Source: Bacillota bacterium (lineage in GTDB: Bacteria; Bacillota; Clostridia; Acetivibrionales; DSM-1351). From it: DNA of 34,966 nucleotides. A program made the translations under genes and the position numbers. The notes beneath the pieces were generated by a model. It saw nothing but the letters and a program-made list of their open reading frames with translations, made no database searches and was not told where the DNA came from. Position 1 is the stretch's first letter. Each line of letters begins with the position of its first letter. Below are positions 29,984-34,966 of this stretch, in pieces. The stretch covers positions 1 through 34,966 of the forward strand of contig JAEWSZ010000190.1 in assembly GCA_023397905.1 (NCBI GenBank), in the 5' to 3' direction.

Positions 29984-32935
29984 ATGGGTACACAGTCGGT
30001 TTATACCGTAAGGCCGGAGGATGAGTATGCGGCGTATTTATCAGTTGAAGAGTTCGGCGTCCATGGGGACGGTATTCATGATGATACGGAGGGGATACAA
30101 AAGGCCGTCAATCAGGTGAAAAGCAGCCATGGTTTCGGAATAGTGTTTGTTCCGCAGGGGACATATCTTATATCGGATACAATATATGTTCCACGGGCAG
30201 TCAGGCTTATAGGCTATGGAAAAACAAGGCCCCGCATTGTGCTGGGAGACCATACGGAGGGCTATGGGCGGGAATATCCCGAAGACAAAGGCAACGCAAA
30301 ATACATGGTCTGGTTCACACACAGGGTACCGGAGCCAGGCGAGGACCAAAGCAGGTTTGACGCGAATCCTGGGACTTTTTACAGCGCCCTGTCCAATATG
30401 GATCTTAAGATAGGGGAGGGCAATCCAAACGCCATAGCCCTGAGAACCCATTACGCCCAGCACTGCTTTATAGCCCACTGCAATATTGAGGCGGACAGCG
30501 GAAAGGCCGGCATTTTCGACGTGGGAAACGAGATGGAGGATGTGCACATCTCAGGAGGCCAATACGGCATCATAACGACGAAATGCTCTCCGGGCTGGCC
30601 CTTCGTCATGGTGGATACCAGCTTTCAGGGTCAGGCCGTGGCCGCAATAAAGACACAGGAAGCCGGCCTTGCCATTATAAGGACAAGGGTCAGCGATACC
30701 CCTGTTTTCGTCAGCGTAAACGAGAACCGCATGGAGAAATTGTATGTGGAGGATTCGGTGCTGGAGAACGTAAGCCAGGCGGCCCTGGTAATCGCCTGTG
30801 AGAGAAACTCTCTGGCCCAATACAATTTCAGGAACGTAATCTGCAAAAATACCCCCGTATTTGCAAAATACCGTGAATCGGGCAAGGTGCTGGAGGGTGT
30901 GGAGGCGGAGGGCACCTATCTGGTAAAGACCTTTGTAAACGGTCTTCAGGTGGAGGAGCCGGGCGCAGATGAAGAGTATGTGACGGTGTTTGACACAGAG
31001 ATCCTTCCCGAAGGCGGGAGCAGGGCTTTTAAGAGCAATATTCCGGCTTTTCCGCCCATGGAGAGCTGGGTGAACATAAAGGCCCTGGGGGCAAAGGGCG
31101 ACGGAAAAACTGACGATACCGGCATTATAAAAGAGGCTGTTGAAAAATATGAGGCGGTGTATTTTCCCCAGGGCTGGTATGTGGTGACCGATACTATCAG
31201 GCTGAAAGCCAACACGGCCTTTATTGGCATGAATCCGGTGGGAACACAGCTGGTGCTGCCCGACAATACAGAGGGTTTTTCAGGCCCCGGGGGGCCAAAA
31301 GCGGTTCTTGAGACGCCGGAGGGGGGGAGCAGCATCGTAAGCGGCATAGCCATAGACGCGGGAGGGCGGAATCCCAGGGCGGCAGGCTGCAAGTGGATGT
31401 CAGGTGAGACCTCGTACATGAATGACGTCAAGTTCATGGGAGGGCACGGGATAATGGAATGGGGCAACGGAGGATTCATAAATCCGTATAACTCCACCAG
31501 GACGGGAGACCTCTATCCGGAGAAAAAATGGGATTCCCAGTATTGGAGCCTCTGGATAACTAACGGAGGAGGCGGAGTATTCAAGGATATCTGGTCCGCC
31601 AGCCCATATGCCGCCGCCGGGCTTTACATATCAGACACAAGCACTCCGGGATGTATTTACGCCATTTCACTGGAGCATCATGTGCGTTCGGAGGCCAGGC
31701 TGAAGCGGGTTTCCAACTGGAAGATCTTCGGGCTCCAGACGGAGGAAGAGCTGGCGGAAGGTCCGAAAGCACAGCCTGTGGAACTGCTGGAGTGCAGCGA
31801 TATTCTCTTTGCGGACCTGTACACCTTCAGGGTGGTTATGGTAAATACGCCCTTTGATTACTGCATTAGAACAGCCGGCTGTGAAAGAGTAGAGTTTTTG
31901 AACCTGCACAATTATTCACAGATGAAATATACCATCAACAATATGCTGCTGGAGGTCAATACCGGTGAGGAAGTCCAGCCCTGGCAGCTGGCGAGGCTTT
32001 GTATTCCTGAGAGGCGCCGGGGCGGACAGGCGGCGGGAACCGGACCCGTGGAGAGTTCCGGAAAAAGTATCCTCACTGCGGAAAAGCTCCACGGAGGGTT
32101 TCAGTTTGCGGACGGAGGCTGCTGTGACGGCAGGGGAAACTTTTATTTCACAGACGGAGAGCTCAGGCGGATATACAGGATAGACCGGGACAAAAAGCTT
32201 TCCTTAATAATGGATGCGCCTTTCAGGCCCATCGCTCTTGCCTGCGATACGGAGGACAGGCTCATTGTGCTGGCTGAATACAACACACCTGCGGGCGCCA
32301 CCCAAAACGGAATTCCCATAGAGCACAAAAGGCCGGAGGATGCCACGGGCTCTTCCTTTACCGTATATTATCCGGCTAATATCAAGCTTTTTGCATACTC
32401 CTTCCAGCCTGAATACCCAGAGGAGACCTTTGCCCTGCTGCCCAGAGTAAAGCGCAGCGAAGCGGGAAAACCGCGGATGGTATTGTATCCCGGAAACCGT
32501 TGGAGGGATTCAGGAGATTTTGAAACCGCCGTCATGAATGTGCAGGAGGAATGCTTCCTGGGGCTGGACGGGGCAACTGTCATTCCTGTGCAGTATGATC
32601 TTATGAGATGCGCTTATCTGGCCCGGGCAATACCGGGAAAGCCCTTTTATGCAGTCGATGAATACTATAAAAGGACTTATGAGCTCATGACCGACGGGTA
32701 CGGATATGTACGGAGCCTGTCTCTTCTTGCGGAGCGCGGGGAATATTGCTCGGCTGCGGACAGGGAAGGAAATGTGTTTATATGCGACGGGCAGATACGG
32801 ATATATGACAGGGGCGGCAATGAAACAGGCCGGATCAGAGTGGCTGAAAGGCCTTCCACACTGGCCTTGGGAGGCGAAGAAGGTAAAACTTTATACATTA
32901 CGGCCAGGACAGGGGTTTACAGGGCGGATTTATAG
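29984..32935 (+). CDS. Double beta-helix (GH55/pectate-lyase-3-like) protein with C-terminal propeller-like region
   Basis: A 983-residue protein. Two pectate-lyase-3 type beta-helix domains occur in tandem. The first begins at about residue 20 (FGVHGDGIHDDTEGIQKAV, then FVPQGTYLISDTIYVP). The second begins at about 362 (IKALGAKGDGKTDDTGIIKEAV, then YFPQGWYVVTDTIRLKANTAFIG). That pairing is the arrangement of GH55 exo-beta-1,3-glucanases. From about residue 703, short repeats like GRGNFYFTDGELRRIYRID and EGNVFICDGQIRIYDRGG suggest an NHL/SMP-30 type beta-propeller. No signal peptide is present with the ATG at 29984, chosen because GGAGGAG precedes it. Enzymatic activity is inferred from the family, and the substrate is unproven. 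Confidence 0.75.
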   Translation: MGTQSVYTVRPEDEYAAYLSVEEFGVHGDGIHDDTEGIQKAVNQVKSSHGFGIVFVPQGTYLISDTIYVPRAVRLIGYGKTRPRIVLGDHTEGYGREYPEDKGNAKYMVWFTHRVPEPGEDQSRFDANPGTFYSALSNMDLKIGEGNPNAIALRTHYAQHCFIAHCNIEADSGKAGIFDVGNEMEDVHISGGQYGIITTKCSPGWPFVMVDTSFQGQAVAAIKTQEAGLAIIRTRVSDTPVFVSVNENRMEKLYVEDSVLENVSQAALVIACERNSLAQYNFRNVICKNTPVFAKYRESGKVLEGVEAEGTYLVKTFVNGLQVEEPGADEEYVTVFDTEILPEGGSRAFKSNIPAFPPMESWVNIKALGAKGDGKTDDTGIIKEAVEKYEAVYFPQGWYVVTDTIRLKANTAFIGMNPVGTQLVLPDNTEGFSGPGGPKAVLETPEGGSSIVSGIAIDAGGRNPRAAGCKWMSGETSYMNDVKFMGGHGIMEWGNGGFINPYNSTRTGDLYPEKKWDSQYWSLWITNGGGGVFKDIWSASPYAAAGLYISDTSTPGCIYAISLEHHVRSEARLKRVSNWKIFGLQTEEELAEGPKAQPVELLECSDILFADLYTFRVVMVNTPFDYCIRTAGCERVEFLNLHNYSQMKYTINNMLLEVNTGEEVQPWQLARLCIPERRRGGQAAGTGPVESSGKSILTAEKLHGGFQFADGGCCDGRGNFYFTDGELRRIYRIDRDKKLSLIMDAPFRPIALACDTEDRLIVLAEYNTPAGATQNGIPIEHKRPEDATGSSFTVYYPANIKLFAYSFQPEYPEETFALLPRVKRSEAGKPRMVLYPGNRWRDSGDFETAVMNVQEECFLGLDGATVIPVQYDLMRCAYLARAIPGKPFYAVDEYYKRTYELMTDGYGYVRSLSLLAERGEYCSAADREGNVFICDGQIRIYDRGGNETGRIRVAERPSTLALGGEEGKTLYITARTGVYRADL

Positions 32936-33077
32936 CCCGCGGCACAGGAGGTATACCAAACCTCGGGGGCGATCTCCCGTGTGAAGAAATTTATGGCTTC
33001 TTTATGGGTTTTACTCACCACAACAGGTGTATAAACATATTATGTGAACGAGAGAAGTAATAAAGGAGCTGATTTTT

Positions 33078-33818
33078 ATGGCCGGAGTATCTGTATTCCA
33101 GGATTCTCCCGATAATCTTAAATCATTACAATACGGTTCCGACGGCACCAGCGTAAGAGTGTTAAAACTTGACACCAACGGACGCCAGGTAATCGCCACG
33201 GACGATGGAACTACCGTTGAGATAAGTGCAAAAGAGCTTGATATCAGAAATCTTACAAATACGCAGGACAATATAGTAGTATACGGAAACGACGGCGCCG
33301 ATAATAAGGCCATAAGGACCGATACCAGCGGGCGCCAGATAATTGCAACTGATATAGGAACATCGGTTGAAGTAAGCGCAACATACTTTGACATAAGAAA
33401 TCTTTCCAATGTCCGGGACAACATAGTGGTATACGGAAGCGACGGCATCGACAACAGGGCCTTGAAAACGGATGCGGGCGGCATATTGCAGGTTGCCGCT
33501 ACAAGGGCATTTACCAGCCAGTCCCAGACAGTTACCACGGACGACGGCTTTGCCGGGTCTTCCGAAAGGAATATATCGCTGCAGGCACAGTACTCCTTTT
33601 TTGTAAATAATATCGGGGCAAATCCCGCTGTTGTAAAGGTTCAGATAAGCCCGGACAACGCCCTCTGGATCGACGACAGCTCGGAGCTGTCGGTGGGAGC
33701 GGCGGAGGCCAATGTAGTGACTCCTGTCAGATTCGCCAATTATGCCAGAATAGCGTATAAGTCCGCCGATACAGGCGCCGGCACTACACTGGACATCATT
33801 TATCAGGCTCAGGCCTGA
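33078..33818 (+). CDS. DUF6385 domain protein with internal repeats
   Basis: A 246-residue protein without a signal peptide or membrane segment. Its first half is built of about 46-residue repeats: LQYGSDGTSVRVLKLDTNGR, then VVYGNDGADNKAIRTDTSGR, then VVYGSDGIDNRALKTDAGG, with ELDIRNLTNTQDN and YFDIRNLSNVRDN linking them. The second half contains a beta-rich segment (SFFVNNIGANPAVVKVQISPDNALWIDDS, FANYARIAYKSADTGAGTTLDIIYQA) typical of DUF6385 proteins of spore-forming clostridia. The function is unknown. It follows the beta-helix protein by 142 nt, has AAGGAG upstream of its ATG and is closed by a strong terminator. Confidence 0.8.
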   Translation: MAGVSVFQDSPDNLKSLQYGSDGTSVRVLKLDTNGRQVIATDDGTTVEISAKELDIRNLTNTQDNIVVYGNDGADNKAIRTDTSGRQIIATDIGTSVEVSATYFDIRNLSNVRDNIVVYGSDGIDNRALKTDAGGILQVAATRAFTSQSQTVTTDDGFAGSSERNISLQAQYSFFVNNIGANPAVVKVQISPDNALWIDDSSELSVGAAEANVVTPVRFANYARIAYKSADTGAGTTLDIIYQAQA

Positions 33819-33835
33819 ACTTCGTAAAGCTTCGG

Positions 33836-33862
33836 AAAGCCCACCGGCCAGGTGGGCTTTTT
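33836..33862 (+). terminator. Intrinsic terminator after the DUF6385 gene
   Basis: AAAGCCCACC (33836-33845) and GGTGGGCTTT (33851-33860) around GGCCA, followed by further T residues. Confidence 0.9.
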
Positions 33863-34153
33863 GCATATTGACAAATCTTCTAAACTATGAAAAAATATCT
33901 TATTGTCAATTGTACAAAATAAAAAACAATTATGCTAAAATTTTTTTAAACATTTTTAATTTGTTAATGGTTAGAATATATATTATGGTGGTATTAATTG
34001 AAGGTACGATTTGTTGCCAGAAATTACATGATCATAGTTGTCAAAATATTAACAAATCGATTGCTTATTTAATTTTAGTTTGTTAAAATTGTGTTGAAAA
34101 AAGCAAAATAATGTCGAAATACCATGAGAATTTGACAACCCGGGAGGATTCAA
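33863..34153 (+). promoter_or_regulatory. AT-rich upstream region of the NADH dehydrogenase gene
   Basis: No gene is credible in this very AT-rich stretch. TTGCTT (34061-34066), a 17-bp gap and TAAAAT (34084-34089) could be the promoter. TTAACAAA (34049-34056) and TTTGTTAA (34079-34086) form an inverted pair around it, and TTGTTAATGGTTAG lies at 33961-33974. These resemble halves of the Rex site but are not a complete one. Confidence 0.35.
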
Positions 34154-34966
34154 ATGAACAGTAAAATTTTAATAATCGGTGCAGGTTATGCCGGCATATT
34201 GACGGCTAAAAAGCTGGCTAAGAGGTTTAAAAAAGATGATGATGTAACGGTTACAATAATCGACAAAAATCCATTCCACACCATGCTTACGGAGCTTCAT
34301 GAGGTGGCTGCCAACCGTGTGGACGAGGACAGCATAAAGATAAGCCTGAAAAAGGTGTTTGCAGGCAGAAAAGTAAAGGTTGTCATGGATACCGTTAAAT
34401 CCGTCGATTTTACCAACCACAGCGTTGAAGGCGGAAACGGCCGTTACGATTATGATTATCTTGTGATCGCCGCAGGTTCAAAACCTACTTTTTTTGGAGT
34501 CCCGGGTGCGGAGGAATACACTCACAAGCTGTGGTCCTATGAGGATGCGGTAAAGCTCAAGGATCATATTCACAATACTTTCAGAAGAGCCGCCGTTGAA
34601 CCGGATATTGAGAAGAAGAAACAGCTTCTGACATTTTACGTGGTAGGCGCGGGCTTCACAGGAGTGGAGATGGCCGGCGAGCTGGCCGAGTATGCTCCCA
34701 TCCTTTGCGAAAAGTATGAAATAGACAGAGATTATGTCACCATCGTAGATATGGATGCCCTTTCAAGAGCGGTTCCCATTTTGCCTGAGAAGCTGTCCGA
34801 TAAGGTTGAAAGACGGCTCAAAAAAATGGGCGTGGAGGTAATGCTTAATTCTGGTGTTTGTGCCGTTGGCCCGGATTTTATAGAGGTGAAAAAGGACGAC
34901 CAGTGCATAAGATATACTGCTGAAACCGTCATATGGACAGCCGGTATAGAAGGCTCGGATATCACC
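34154..34966 (+). CDS. Type II NADH dehydrogenase / NAD(P)-FAD oxidoreductase, N-terminal part (3' end outside window)
   Basis: The frame is open for 271 codons to the window edge. It starts with KILIIGAGYAGILTAKKLAKRF (FAD-binding GxGxxG at residues 9-14), then DKNPFHTMLTELHEVAA, the ATG-like YDYLVIAAGSKPTFFGVPGA, and a second dinucleotide fold FYVVGAGFTGVEMAGELAEYA (about 160-180) for NADH. VIWTAGIEGSDI is the next conserved segment. This is the order in NDH-2 enzymes, which pass electrons from NADH to quinone without pumping protons, and in related FAD oxidoreductases. GGGAGGA precedes the ATG. Clostridia often lack quinones, so the acceptor is not certain. Confidence 0.9.
   Translation, partial: MNSKILIIGAGYAGILTAKKLAKRFKKDDDVTVTIIDKNPFHTMLTELHEVAANRVDEDSIKISLKKVFAGRKVKVVMDTVKSVDFTNHSVEGGNGRYDYDYLVIAAGSKPTFFGVPGAEEYTHKLWSYEDAVKLKDHIHNTFRRAAVEPDIEKKKQLLTFYVVGAGFTGVEMAGELAEYAPILCEKYEIDRDYVTIVDMDALSRAVPILPEKLSDKVERRLKKMGVEVMLNSGVCAVGPDFIEVKKDDQCIRYTAETVIWTAGIEGSDIT

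Noticed and set aside
33868..34086. A 72-residue frame in AT-rich DNA before the NADH dehydrogenase gene
   Set aside because: It has a TTG start without a Shine-Dalgarno sequence, a composition rich in Ile, Asn, Tyr and Leu as expected of random AT-rich DNA, and an overlap with the likely promoter.

Overview
The window looks like a chromosomal segment of an anaerobic Firmicute of the class Clostridia. Supporting features are strong GGAGG-type ribosome binding sites, occasional TTG and GTG starts with good Shine-Dalgarno sequences, sigma-A type promoters (TTGACA-17-TATAAT), and clostridial families such as DUF6385, DUF1646, HsmA and DUF1858. Flavin and Fe-S redox proteins are abundant. No rRNA, tRNA, prophage, CRISPR array or intact insertion sequence was found. 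The species cannot be named from the sequence alone.

Layout. 1-2605: the 3' part of a Gfo/Idh/MocA oxidoreductase, a GNAT acetyltransferase behind a structured leader with an intrinsic terminator, a cyclase-family metal hydrolase and a DUF1801 protein. 2631-7266: a secreted repeat protein, an OmpR-type regulator, a sensor kinase and a second GNAT. 7289-11378: a MATE transporter, a DEAD-box helicase and a YbjQ protein, separated by repeat-rich DNA. 11515-14542 (minus): a second regulator/kinase pair followed by another secreted protein. 14701-18320: a half-length UvrC-like protein, an APC permease and a lipoprotein. 18321-20889: an unexplained AT-rich gap, then a MarR-MFS operon. 21046-25816: a FtsX-type ABC exporter divergent from its likely TetR repressor, then an ArsR regulator divergent from a nitroreductase. 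25932-29497: a flavodoxin-like protein, an old-yellow-enzyme-like flavoenzyme, a DUF1858 protein, HsmA, and a DUF1646 transporter behind a probable Na+ riboswitch. 29984-33818: a large double beta-helix protein with a C-terminal propeller-like region, then a DUF6385 protein. 34154-end: the start of a type II NADH dehydrogenase.

Themes. Several local regulators sit next to readable candidate operators: three MarR palindromes at exact 34-bp spacing, paired TetR palindromes flanking divergent promoters, an ArsR palindrome, and 11-bp direct repeats near both two-component systems. The most interesting observation is in the first two-component module. The secreted protein (2717-3784) carries a duplicated domain, and a third copy of that domain appears to lie in the extracytoplasmic part of the adjacent histidine kinase (residues about 101-161). 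A second two-component system 5 kb away also has a companion secreted protein, and the same 11-bp direct-repeat box precedes both its regulator gene and its secreted-protein gene. A dispersed palindrome family with AAGTCAATTACT-type arms recurs in intergenic spaces.
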